From: Arenicola marina
Lineage: Eukaryota > Annelida > Polychaeta > Arenicolidae
Direction of reading: 5' to 3'
Assembly (NCBI GenBank): GCA_964019135.1
Contig: OZ025253.1
Location: 35,452,548-35,516,547, forward strand
Length of the DNA: 64,000 bases
Shown: piece by piece, positions 1 to 8,929 of the stretch
How the letters are laid out: each line of letters begins with the position of its first letter
Position numbering within the stretch: the first letter of the stretch is position 1
Program-made: the position numbers and the translations under genes
The notes under the pieces: generated by a model
What the model was told of the DNA's origin: nothing
Seen by the model: only the letters and a program-made list of their open reading frames with translations
The model's database searches: none

Positions 1-368
1 TTACCTCTGACATCGTCCTGGGTAATTGACCAATCGTCTTGTCTGACTGATGCATTACCTGCTTGCATCGACACATTATTCAGTTAGAAGAACACTAGGA
101 TACACTGCGAGGATGTAAGGGTCCATGTGGCCAAGACCCTGCCGCACCCCATTCTTCTTCATTCATCCTGGCATTTTGTTTTGTAATGTCCTTAATAAGC
201 TTCCGTACATCCGTCTTCCAGATCATCTTTCGTCTCCATTCTTCCTTGCCTGTTTTATCTGTAACATGCGGAGAAAGCTTCTGTACATCCGTCGTCCTAT
301 TCCTCTGCCATCTTCGCTCATCGTCGCAAGACACTTACTATTTTCTTTAATTCCTTGTCTCATTTCAG
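1..368. other. Intron or flank upstream of the cyclase exons
   Basis: No supported coding exon is seen. The segment ends in a splice acceptor (TTTCAG at 363-368) that opens the first visible guanylate cyclase exon. Earlier exons (haem-NO-binding, PAS-like and helix regions in this family) are expected left of the window. Open frames here on both strands look incidental. Confidence 0.5.
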
Positions 369-517
369 AAAAATTTAGTGAAGTCACAATTCTATTCAGC
401 GACATCGTAACTTTTACCAACATGGCGTCTAAGGTTCCACCCATGGAGATTGTCAACATGTTGAACAAACTATACTCACATTTCGATGCCCTGACGAACA
501 AGCATGGCGTATACAAG
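369..517 (+). CDS. Soluble guanylate cyclase, catalytic-domain exon 1 of 4 in window
   Basis: This exon starts the class III cyclase catalytic domain, which makes cGMP from GTP in the cytosol. It reads [19 protein letters not shown] and ends HGVYK. FSDIV carries the first metal-binding aspartate. An acceptor (TTTCAG) precedes base 369, and a donor (AAG|GTAATG) follows base 517. The exon opens with the last two bases of a split codon and ends in phase 0, which fits the phase-0 start of the next exon so that VYK joins VETIGDAYM. The FSDIVTFT wording and the later cysteine (see 1840-1994) resemble atypical, NO-insensitive invertebrate subunits (Gyc88E-like) more than receptor cyclases. That subfamily call is by recall and is less certain than the domain call. 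Confidence 0.88.
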
Positions 518-1173
518 GTAATGTTCGTTTCCATAACAACCGCTTCTTTTATAATTACGATACGTTTAACTCCCCGATGAGGGTAAACATATATCAGTAC
601 TTTGGGCTACTTTCTAAGTAAACGATGAAGCATAGGGACTTTCTAAATGGTGCGCAAGCATCAAAACTTCCCGGTCATGTGAGCTAATCGCGGGACAACC
701 CGTATATCGTAGCCTATATCGTGAAATACGACCTTGAGTTCACATGTAAAGCTTGAAGATACCTTCCAACCTACGTTGAGACTATTTCATACTGGACTTA
801 CGTATTTCTCACTTGTACCTACCATTGACTATGATTGTTAATTTCATACTCTTATGGACTTCTCACTTGTACCTATCAATAACTATGATTGTCAATTTCA
901 TACTCACGATTAAAGAAAAAACGTGGGCGGGGCTTAGTGTCGGAGCCCGGATCGGTCCATTATAAGCACTTTTCGCCTAAGGGCTCTGGAAGGCAGGTGA
1001 GGTGGGCGCTTGTGAGTGGGATTGCCTGGGAATGGGTGGTTTGAGTTCAGATGAAAACCAGAATCCGCTGGATTCAATAGACGGATCCTTACTCCCGCGC
1101 TGAGTCCCGCCCATGTCTGAGTCCTTCTTCGTTAAACGTGAGAATAAAAATGACAATAATAGCTTATTATTCA
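518..1173. repeat. Intron with a short tandem duplication (about 785-905)
   Basis: This is intronic sequence of the cyclase gene. A unit of about 55 bp, starting TTTCATACT and containing TTCTCACTTGTACCTA, occurs twice in tandem at about 785-895 with the start of a third. No coding signal supports the open frames here. Confidence 0.6.
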
Positions 1174-1337
1174 ATCCCATGTACCTCAACCTGCTTGCAG
1201 CTTTTAGCTGCTCCGCTACCTTGGGCGGCAACATCTGCTGAAGGAGTATGTCGGTCTTGGATTTTTCCCGCTCCAGCGCCAGCGTCTGCTCGAGGCGAAA
1301 CGTCATGTCCTCCAACTGTAGGCTAGGTACATGGGAT
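1174..1337. repeat. 13-bp inverted repeat bracketing an inverted cyclase exon
   Basis: ATCCCATGTACCT at 1174-1186 is matched by its exact reverse complement at 1325-1337, 13 of 13 bases. The 164-bp segment encloses the antisense helix exon at 1191-1315. I see no convincing target-site duplication outside it (TATTATTCA on the left, AAATGTCA on the right). It may mark an inversion or insertion breakpoint, or be a very short terminal-inverted-repeat element carrying an exon. Confidence 0.6.
1191..1315 (-). pseudogene. Inverted, displaced guanylate cyclase dimerisation-helix exon
   Basis: Read on the minus strand, this encodes LEDMTFRLEQTLALEREK and later LLQQMLPPKVAEQLKAA. This is the signalling helix and cyclase N-terminal boundary that in soluble and receptor guanylate cyclases directly precedes the FSDIV exon. 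It has an acceptor (CTACAG before base 1315) and a possible donor (GCAG|GTTGAG after base 1191). It lies in the opposite orientation to, and downstream of, the exon it should precede. It ends with a two-base overhang whereas the 369-517 exon needs a one-base overhang, so the two could not be directly consecutive even if reoriented. It could be a relic or duplicate, or an exon of an opposite-strand paralogue continuing left of the window. Loss of function is inferred from position only, because the frame itself is intact. Confidence 0.7.
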
Positions 1338-1357
1338 AAATGTCAGTTGCACTTCTC

Positions 1358-1394
1358 TGCAACTGACAGGAAAGTGACAGGAAAGTGACAGGCT
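1358..1394. repeat. Short direct repeat, GTGACAGGAAA type
   Basis: Three near-identical copies of an 11-bp unit (GACAGGAAAGT) lie in the intron. It is simple sequence with no function inferred. Confidence 0.5.
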
Positions 1395-1503
1395 CCATCT
1401 AGCGCCAGCGACAAGTGTAATGCTTTCGGTTGTGCTTCATACGTTATCTGGTGCTCAGGTAATTGGATTTCTTTCTTTCCTCCCTTTCGTTTGGCCCGAC
1501 TAG

Positions 1504-1650
1504 GTGGAGACAATAGGAGACGCCTACATGGTGGTTGGCGGTGCGCCGGAAGTATCTAAAGTGCATGCGCAAAGCGTGGCGGACCTTGCCCTAGATCTGA
1601 TGGTAGCTTCAAAATTTGTCACGTCACCCGCTACCGGGGAACCCCTCCAG
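1504..1650 (+). CDS. Soluble guanylate cyclase, catalytic-domain exon 2 of 4
   Basis: The exon reads VETIGDAYMVVGGAPEVSKV and ends ATGEPLQ, 49 codons with both boundaries in phase 0. It follows an acceptor (GACTAG) and is closed by a strong donor (CCAG|GTGAGC). VETIGDAYM contains the second catalytic metal-binding aspartate and the glutamate that in guanylate cyclases helps select guanine. Unlike regulatory alpha-like subunits, no key residue is missing here, consistent with a subunit that can form an active homodimer as Gyc88E-type proteins do. No start codon lies here: the leading GTG is the internal valine codon. Confidence 0.92.
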
Positions 1651-1839
1651 GTGAGCGTCAATATAATCGCTGCTTTTGAACTTGAATTTTGAAGTTGGTG
1701 ATATAGACACGTACATGTGTTATAGATGTGCGACAATGTTACATCACAGATTATCAGAAATTTAAGAAATTCTATTTAGGAAAATCGCAAAAATATCCCC
1801 GTTATATGCTTATGCTTGATGACCCTTCTCTGTTGTCAG

Positions 1840-1994
1840 ATTCGGGTTGGGCTTCACTCGGGCTCCGTGGTGGCCGGGGTGGTGGGCGACAAGATGCCTC
1901 GCTACTGCCTGTTCGGTGACACCGTTAACACGGCATCGAGGATGGAGAGCCATAGTCTTCCCTGCAAAATCCACCTCAGCGCCGAGACACAACG
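1840..1994 (+). CDS. Soluble guanylate cyclase, catalytic-domain exon 3 of 4
   Basis: The exon reads [20 protein letters not shown], then [17 protein letters not shown] and KIHLSAETQ. Acceptor TTGTCAG lies just before 1840 and donor ACG|GTGAGC just after 1994. It starts in phase 0 and ends with two bases of an arginine codon. The cysteine in YCLFGD is the guanine-specifying position of guanylate cyclases (aspartate in adenylate cyclases). NTASRMES supplies the conserved asparagine and arginine that contact the ribose and triphosphate. This is the best conserved part of the domain and makes the family assignment firm. Confidence 0.93.
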
Positions 1995-2766
1995 GTGAGC
2001 CACGGTCGGGAGATCGGGTGCATCTTCCATGTTAACACCCACGAAATAATAGGTTATTTCTGTTGTTGTAAATAGTCAGTGTGAGTCACACGTGGGCTAT
2101 GCTGAGACATGAAGCAATAGGTCACCTCTTTAAAAGATTTGTTTTTAATATTTGTTTTGATGTATGGCTCAATTCCATGTTAATTGTATAACGATAATTG
2201 CAGTATATATCAAAGTTCACAGGCAAAAGTACGTGATAAGCCAACATATACTATATTGTCGATATATATATATATATATATGTCATTTATTTTTAAGCTG
2301 TTCGTGAGTTCGGAGGAGTATGCAATAAAATGCGATGCAAACGCCTTCGATCTATTGGGAAAACTCTTGACGGTTATGGCCTCATAATTTGTAGAGTAAC
2401 ATAAAAAATAATTCCCCTTACGGTGACCAATTTTGGAGAAAAAAAATTCCCAATGCTATTCTGTGATTCGGCTGCCAGTTGGAATCCATACGGCCCCACC
2501 TGTTGGCATGTTTACCATGTTTTGCAATAGCCCCTTTAGTGTAGTTTATTCATACACGCATCTTTGTTCGCTCAATCCTGATCACGCTCGCAAATGGTGT
2601 TTTATATTTCACGTGAAAGACAAATATGTTTTCTCGCCTCATTAGTGTGTTGCATACGAATAATAATCAATCCCATATGTAAAACCATAATAATTATGGT
2701 ATCGTTATTCCCAGATATACGCCTCAAAAGTATTACCTGTTCTTTCATTATTATTTTCTCCGACAG
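1995..2766. other. Intron of the cyclase gene, with a TA-rich run
   Basis: An (AT)n run lies near 2262-2281. The protein chain reads straight from SAETQ (exon 3) to RLIKEDGYV (exon 4), so no missing exon is needed between them. The open frames here look incidental. Confidence 0.6.
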
Positions 2767-2983
2767 ACTTATAAAAGAGGATGGCTATGTAACCATGGAA
2801 AGAGGTCAAATCAAGATAAAGGGCAAGGGGAAAATGACCACCTATTTTCTGATTGGTGGACCCGGCGGCGAATCAAAGATGACGGAGATCAGCAGCCGAT
2901 TTACAGAAGTCAGCAGCGATGAGTCTAGAAAGGCCAGCAAGATTGTCGCTGGGCGGAGGAGCGCAATCTGTGTAATCTCGTGA
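2767..2983 (+). CDS. Soluble guanylate cyclase, terminal coding exon
   Basis: An acceptor (CTCCGACAG) precedes base 2767. The two-base overhang from the previous exon plus A gives arginine, so the join reads AETQRLIKEDGYVTMERG. The exon completes the cyclase domain with QIKIKGKGKMTTYFLIGG, the usual closing beta-strand pattern (KGKG, then T-Y/F-W/F-L). It continues with a short polar tail rich in serine and basic residues and stops at TGA 2981-2983. With the three upstream exons it gives about 220 residues, the whole catalytic core. The N-terminal sensor domains should lie left of the window. Confidence 0.9.
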
Positions 2984-3347
2984 TCAGGTCACGTGATCTG
3001 GTACGAGAGGATAATTACAACGATCCCGGCGGATACGCCAGATTCTGCAGAAACGAAAAAAATACTGTTTTCTCTTAAACGATGACTGGCAAGCACTTTC
3101 TGACTTTGAAACTGTGCGGTGAACGCCCCAGGGCCATCATGTTGGTCTCTGGCGCGAATCAAGTTCGGATATTGCAGTGAACACACGAACGATCGGATTA
3201 GGCGGGTATTCATGATCGGTACATCAATTGATGGAATCAACGATACAAGGGCGGAGGAGGTGTGGTGTGGTGTGGGGTGAGAGACAGGGGTAAACGAAAT
3301 ATACCCCCGCCCCCCCGGCTCACTATGCCTATGTATATATTAATTGA

Positions 3348-3353
3348 AATAAA
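3348..3353 (+). terminator. Possible polyadenylation signal of the cyclase gene
   Basis: AATAAA lies 365 bp past the cyclase stop. Intervening sequence (2984-3347) has no coding support and a C-rich run near 3305-3317. AATAAA is common by chance in AT-rich DNA, so this is only a candidate. Confidence 0.35.
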
Positions 3354-3520
3354 TATCTAGTTTAGAGTCAAATTAACCACTAATTATATTGTGTTGTACG
3401 CCTTCCTCGAAGAGATATAACCACCAATAGATGGCGATAAATACGTATTTTATTTAATATACGTTCATATATTATATCGACCAGCTAGGCGCCGCGTGAT
3501 CGGCAGCTGTCTGGTCCAAC

Positions 3521-3741
3521 AGTTGGTTGCATATTCAGGACGCTTTAACCACTGTTGGTCATATCGAGCCAATGGGAGAAGGAAGGGAGAGTGGAACAAT
3601 GTCCCCGCGGGTGAATCCCTACTCTTGGCGAAGGAAGACAAGGCATCTCTATCCTGCGACCACACAGCCATGGCCACAGCGCTGCGCTGCGACCCACCGA
3701 CCCACGTGCCGTTAGGCTCTCATGTGACCAGAACACTCAAG
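3521..3741 (-). mobile_element. tRNA-derived SINE, 5'-truncated copy
   Basis: This matches, in reverse complement, the full SINE at 28948-29206 along nearly its whole body. Shared blocks include ATTCAGGACGCTTTAACCAC, TTGGTCATATCG, CCAATGGGAGAAG and CCGTTAGGCTCTCA. It ends within the head region near CACTCAA, so the A-box part is missing. The open frames on both strands here are SINE sequence, not genes. Confidence 0.8.
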
Positions 3742-4005
3742 GTAATAGTAATAGGTTATCATTATACTAATATATTACATAAGTATTTGAAATGTAGCTG
3801 ATAATCATGTGATGTGGTATTGTACTGTACAAGACACTAATGTAGGCTGTTGCTGAGAAACCTTGACTCAATATTATTTATGCTTGAAATATTAACTTGT
3901 TTGTTCATTTGTCATGCTGGTTTGCAGATATATACCAGACAGGATAAAAATGCATTAAAACCTTTTAAAGATTAAACAATAAGCATAATATATTCATTCA
4001 TTTAG

Positions 4006-4429
4006 GACAATGCTGATGCAATGAGACCCTCAACAATGGCAGCACAGGGCAATGATGTGGCACTCATAGTGCAAGATACTGATGAACCGGAGTCCAGCGA
4101 TGGCGATCAACACTCCACAGTTTCCACTGAGACACAACTCAGCCATATACAGCGCATTGAAGATCAATATCGTCAATTCAACATCAGGGTTTTAAACCAC
4201 GACTATTGGCTTCGGGGTATATACACCGGCTGCATGATTCTTGTCCTGATGGTTAGGAACAAAGAGTCTTTGGACCAGCTGTCGCGACCGGAAAGGCGCA
4301 AAGAATTGAACGAAAAATGTGTAATTTTTTTGCGGCAAAACCCAGCTGTTGACCAAACCGATGTGGATCGAATCGTCATCAGGGTTTCGGACAAGGACAT
4401 CAACACTACACGTCTCTATCTTGAGCGAG
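4006..4429 (+). pseudogene. Second exon of a cGLR-type locus, copy 1
   Basis: An acceptor (CATTTAG) precedes base 4006 and a donor (GCGAG|GTAAGCC) follows 4429. The open frame reads NADAMRPSTMAAQG, an acidic linker, then RQFNIRVLNHDYWLRGIY and DVDRIVIRVSDKD, ending RLYLERG. It is a clear paralogue of the exon at 19510-19863, with the same start, end and donor. It begins GACAATG where the other copy begins GCAATG. With the phase-1 junction seen elsewhere this extra base would bring TGA into frame within four codons, so the copy is probably broken. It keeps about 24 residues that the 19.5-kb copy has lost. The fold is unassigned; the pattern loosely recalls a TRADD N-terminal domain, but this is unproven. 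Confidence 0.55.
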
Positions 4430-4439
4430 GTAAGCCAGT

Positions 4440-4600
4440 ATACATTTCTATACAGTCGTATGGCAATCCCGTTTGCAGGTGAACGCGTATTAATTGCTGA
4501 TGTGACGAGCCCCGGAAACGCAGAAAAGTGCAGAAATACAGTGGGCCAATGCTGACGACGTCATATTCAAATTTCTCGACCCCAGAACGAGGTTCCAAAA
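4440..4600 (+). repeat. Segment duplicated at about 22990-23135
   Basis: Blocks such as TATGGCAAT..CGTTTGCAGGTGAACG, TTAATTGCTGATGTGACG and GTGCAGAAATA..GTGGGCCAA are shared. The encoded GERVLIADVT is open in both copies and follows a CAG, so this may be a small exon remnant or conserved intron. It supports 4.0-7.5 kb being a compacted copy of the larger locus. Confidence 0.55.
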
Positions 4601-4619
4601 CTAACTTTGTTAGAACGCA

Positions 4620-4885
4620 CTATGCAGCCTGGAGAGGGTGGTGGGGCTGGAGCGGTCCTCACACCCCGCACACCTGCTGCCTAAGGGAGTTGCGTTGTTG
4701 ATGCCGGGGACCAGGGCTGACTGGTTACCGACGACGTGTGTCGTGGAGACACACGCGTTGGTCGCCCTCGGCCTTCGCTCAGCAACCGTCACCCTCATCC
4801 GGGGCCTCAAGCTTTTGACGGCGCTACCTCCAGTGGGGCCTCTTGAATCAGATGAAGAAGGAGGTGAGAGAGGTGGAGGATAGCC
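4620..4885 (+). pseudogene. 3' half of a Mab-21/cGLR catalytic exon, frameshifted
   Basis: The encoded LERVVGLERSSHPAHLL, WLPTTCVVETHALVALG and VTLIRGLKLL align with LEVLAGLERSSHPVHLV, WLPTNCVVEKQALVARG and VTLIRGLKLL of the intact exon at 37758-38857. The nucleotyltransferase half with the GS motif and catalytic acids is absent. Just after GLKLL the DNA is two bases shorter than the intact copy (near 4815-4825), shifting the frame so the protein ends GPLESDEEGGERGGG instead of PLDESEVREARDN. Both the 5' deletion and the frameshift argue for a dead copy. Confidence 0.8.
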
Positions 4886-5039
4886 TGGTGGTCCTGGTGG
4901 GTAGACGTGGGGAGTCCTGGGGGTGCATTGGGGGCTTGGTAGCCCCATGTGACGTTGTTGGGAAACAACGCCACATGTCCAGTCTATCAAATCCTGTACG
5001 GCATTTTAAAAACACGCGTGGCGAGAAGCGGTGCTGATG

Positions 5040-5510
5040 GCGAGAACTTTTTGGGGTATGGCAATAGTTTCTAAAAGTATGCATCTTACAACTTATCTTG
5101 TTATTTTGGTTGAAGTCTCCGTGATTACGACGATATCGTCTGTTGATTTTTCGAAGCAGCGGACAACTCAGTTTTGTCCGCCGCCTTGCCCACCCAGTGG
5201 AGAAACTGCGCATGCTTGCATGTCGTTAAAACCGCACCATTCGCTTGGTGGCGCTTCATACACGCAGCCATTGACACGCAAGAAGCGAAACGCCACCTGG
5301 CGAAAGCCGCTGGTGAAGAATGACCAAACACGAAAAGTCTCATTTCAACCGGCTTGATAGTAATGCGATACTTTGTGAGTTCATATGCATGTTGGTTTTG
5401 TAGTTTTTTCTGAAGTTTAGGTATCAGAGTACAAAATTACCAGGGTTTGATGGATCGTGCGGTTAACAACACTTAGTCGCCCACAAAAGCTAATCTTACA
5501 CCCTCATTTT
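5040..5510. other. Spacer with an imperfect hairpin, no gene seen
   Basis: This segment separates the pseudogene from its conserved downstream block and has no match near 38.86 kb, so it may be an insertion. An imperfect inverted repeat lies near 5243-5312: GGTGGCGCTTC is mirrored by GAAGCG and CGCCACC. It could be a short MITE, but I see no clear ends. Confidence 0.35.
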
Positions 5511-5619
5511 GTACATGAGGACATGAGACTGTTGTGTGTAGCAACAACTGTCTCATATGGGACTAGGGGCTTGGGGGACGTGGAGGGGCTCTCTGACTGT
5601 GTCAGAGAGTCACAGATGG

Positions 5620-6095
5620 CCGGGATGAGGCACGAGGAGGCGCGACTTGAGACTGGGGTGGCGGTTTACTGGCACAGGGTGACGCTGGTGGTATCCACCA
5701 CCAACACAGAGCACTGTGCGAGGCGGGGCGCTGCGGGGTGTCCGGGTGAGTGTGGCCTGTGTGAGGACCTGACCCGTGAGGGAGTGCTGTCGCCGACCCC
5801 CTAGTGGAGCGGTGAGGGGTTGGCGCTGAAGGAGGTAAGGCCGTACATGAGGGACTCACTTGGAGGGACTCACTTGGAGAGAGAGAGGGATGTCCGCCAT
5901 CCCCTGGTGAGTGGTGAAGAGGTGGAGGACGTCCCTCTGCGGTCAGAGAGGGAAGAGTGGCTGGATACAAGTCACGGAACGCACAGGTCCGTGATGCGTT
6001 CACAGTATCCTGTCTGGTGCTTGCTACCGCCCTATCTAACTGACATACGGCGGTCTGCCGTCAGCTCTGTGACGCCGCGCAGGTCACGTGATCAC
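5620..6095 (+). pseudogene. Conserved block downstream of the cGLR exon, copy 1
   Basis: Two stretches match 38905-39255. The first encodes HRVTLVVSTTNTEHC and GCPGECGLCEDLT, against SRVALVVSATHKAHW and GCHSACLLCKDLT. The second encodes VRHPLVSGEEVEDV and EWLDTS, then RSQYPVW, against VRHPLLSGEGVGDI, AWLDTS and RSQYPAW. Identity at protein level with partly silent base changes hints at former coding, perhaps a 3' exon or a separate conserved protein. The pieces lie in different frames, so this copy is probably not functional. No family recognised. Confidence 0.45.
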
Positions 6096-6109
6096 TGACT
6101 CACCAACCA

Positions 6110-6900
6110 CGTCACGGGTGTCGTATCACGTGGCCCCAACAGGTGACGTCGCAAGATGGCGCCAGTTTCTTTACATCCAGTGCCTGAGGGGGAGGAGGGT
6201 GGGGGGTCGAGGGTAGATGTGTATGTTTACCTTTTATAGATCAACGTGTTTCACTTTTTTGTCTGCTTAGTTTTTACTATTTTTATCGAGTAGGTTGTAA
6301 AGGGTAGGCCTTTGTGTAATAGGGCAGGTAGAGGGTTGTGAAGTAAGATTGCGGTGGCTTGTTCAACGTTTTAAGTTCGAACTTTATTCCATTTCTTTGC
6401 CTGAGATATGACGATGAGTTATGTTTTTTTTACGTGAGGACGGTTCATAGGGATTTTTGCAGTTATTATTTGTAGTAATGCAGATGAGACTTAATTAATC
6501 TGTTAATAGTATGGTTGGGTTTGGGGGAGGGTGGGGAAAGGACGTGGGGGGTGGCAACTCATTATTATGCAGGCTATGCTGGTCTTATATCTCAGTACTA
6601 TACAGGATAATTTGTGTTTCCGTGTGCGTCTGTGACACCTGTCCCAACTGGTCAAAGTTATAGATGACCAACTCATATTCTAGTTGGTTACACAACATGA
6701 GTTAATCGATTCTCCAAACCGCGTTCATTAAAAGATATTAATTATCATTAGTATTCAGATTTGAATTGTTGTGGCTCAAATGCTGAAGGTTTTTTTGGTC
6801 AGAATGTTGTCACTATGAACGGGACGAGGCCAGTTGTATGCTTAAATTCAGACGAAAATAGACATTAGAATGTAGCATGTAATCTAACTAAAGTCGGTGA
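6110..6900. other. No gene seen; non-coding flank
   Basis: AT-rich sequence with a G-rich stretch near 6188-6210 and no supported exon, RNA gene or element. Confidence 0.4.
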
Positions 6901-6909
6901 TTTGATGTA

Positions 6910-7450
6910 GTGGTTACTATTATAAAATGCGAATGAAATAATATGCACGTATACTGGTCCTATATCACAGTATTATATATTATATTAATAATGTTAATAA
7001 TATATAGTTGTCAAGTATGCACTTTGTTTTGATTGTTTCATTATATATAGTATTAATAATAAAATCATCGCTGTCACCAGCACACCACATAAGTAGTTTT
7101 GCTTGCCTTTTTATGCCTGTTACATTGTACGGTATAAACCGTGAATTGTATATTTTGTAACTCAATACATATTTTGATGCTGATCAAAAATTAATACGAC
7201 ACAAATATTTGTTTGAAGCAGCTGTTATACCTGAAGTAAAGTCCATCATATTTATCCTGGAAAGTGGAAATAAATTCGCCACATATCAAATCGCGTAACT
7301 ATTGATAAAGCGTATTTAAGATATTAAGGACGTTTATTATGGGAACATTATGATACGAAACGACTGAAATGAGGAGTCCCTTGATGGGTCCATTATGATT
7401 TAACAGCGTGGCGAATGACAAAACCATTTACTATAATTCCTATCATGGAG
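6910..7450. repeat. Low-copy repeat shared with 39328-39940
   Basis: Shared blocks in the same order include GCGAATGAAATAATATGCA, AATAATAAAA, GACCAGCACA-like, CGTGAATTGTATATTT-like, CATTATGATTTAACA and ATTCCTATCA. It extends the duplication of the cGLR 3' region about 2.5 kb past the coding exon. Confidence 0.7.
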
Positions 7451-7498
7451 CATTACGACACATTGATCAAGTGAAATATGACACATTTATCAAGTGAT

Positions 7499-7651
7499 AC
7501 AGTGGCGGATCCAGGAGGGGCACAGGGGGCACGGACCCCCCTTTCTCTGAAGAAACTTACTATTCATCCCGGATACCCTCACTAGCACCCCGCCACACCG
7601 CTTGGTAGCAAATTTACCACGGGATGCCGCTTAATTAATTAGATTCGCCAC
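7499..7651. mobile_element. Possible short DNA-transposon relic
   Basis: The left end CAGTGGCGGATCC is echoed by ATTCGCCACTT at about 7641-7651, giving imperfect terminal inverted repeats (AGTGGCGGATC against AGTGGCGAATC). The element would be about 150 bp. CAGTGGCGGATCC ends are familiar from animal hAT-like non-autonomous elements. No target duplication was seen, so the call is weak. Confidence 0.35.
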
Positions 7652-7989
7652 TTTTTTATGCATCTCGGGCGAACGCGACGGCGGTTGTGAATAACATTTA
7701 ATGTGGTGAGGGTGGAGGGGTGGGGGGGGGGGGGTGCGACCCACAGTTGTATGCCGGCATCCAGTTACATGAGCAGCGGAAGTCGCTGGCCGCCGCCATC
7801 AATCTAAAGCTATTCGAACAGTTGTTTCCCTCCAAAATCATCCCAGGTTCTAAAATTGGTGCATTTTATTGCTGACTATTGAAATCATTATTTATTCTGA
7901 TTACTTACTTACCCTCTTACTCTTTATTATTGATCACTCAGTTATCACCTTGATTTTAGTGTAATATGCATTATTTTGTTATTTAGCGG

Positions 7990-8515
7990 GACACTGTTCA
8001 CATAGTGTCGCCGCTCGCTAACCGTGTCGCCGCTCGCTAACCGTGTCGCCGCTTGATAACTGTGTCGCCGCTCGCTAACCGTGTCGCCGCTCGCTAACCG
8101 TGTCGCCGCTCGCTAACCGTGTCGCCGCTTGATAACTGTGTCGCCGCTCACTAACCGTGTGGCCGCTGACTAACCGTGTCGCCGCTCGCTAACCGTGTCG
8201 CCGCTACCTAAACGTATCACCGCTCGCTAACCGTGTCGCCGCTTGCTAACCGTGTCATCGCTCACTAACCGTGTCTCCACTCACTAACCGTGTTGCGGCT
8301 CACTAACCGTGTCGCCGCTCACTTAACGTATCACCGCTCTCTAACCGTGTCGCCGCTCATTAACCACAGCGCCGCTCACTAACCGTGTCACCGCGCACTA
8401 ACCTTGTTGCGGCTCACTAGCCGTGTCGCCGCTCACCAACCGTGTCTCCGCTCACTAATTGGGTCGCCGCTCACTAACCGTGTCTCCGCTCCCTAATCGT
8501 GTCGCCGCGCGGATT
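7990..8515. repeat. 19-bp minisatellite, about 26 units
   Basis: The unit is GTGTCGCCGCTCGCTAACC, tandemly repeated with increasing divergence to the right. The left flank (TTTAGTGTAATATGCAT then CTGTTCACATAG, about 7956-8003) and a degenerate version of the same repeat recur at 61110-61470, so this array sits in a duplicated segment. There are no spacers, so it is not a CRISPR. Confidence 0.9.
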
Positions 8516-8929
8516 TTGGAGGTGAATTCGTATACAGTAAGGAAGCAGGGTAAAATGGTTAAATTAGCTGATATCCCAGTTAGAACCACCATCTGAGGTT
8601 CATTGTTAGAACATCCGTCATTAAGGTCAGTATTGATCATCGGCCATGTCACTACTGTGATTGCAGTAAAATCACACACCCACGCGCTTTCATACTAAAA
8701 GAGAGTTCTAAGTGCCCTTTTAATATACTAAGCGGAAGCCAGTCAAGTCAATCAGGACTTACCTCCCATAATGAAAGCGTTACCGAACACTTGAATAATT
8801 CCTTTCGGCTTCATTCTCGTATTCTACGAAACGACAAGTGCAAGGTTGAACAGCCAACAGTCCAGTCCCAACAGTCCAGTCCCGCGCCACGTGTCTACTG
8901 GATTTTTCTCTCAACCTAAATTCTTTGTT

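Noticed and set aside
977..1190. Continuation of the inverted cyclase exon beyond 1190
   Set aside because: Residues after KAASR have no cyclase similarity and a donor-like GTTGAG lies at 1190; this part is intron.
7499..7651. Confident hAT element
   Set aside because: Terminal repeats are imperfect and no 8-bp target duplication is visible, so it is listed only as a weak candidate.
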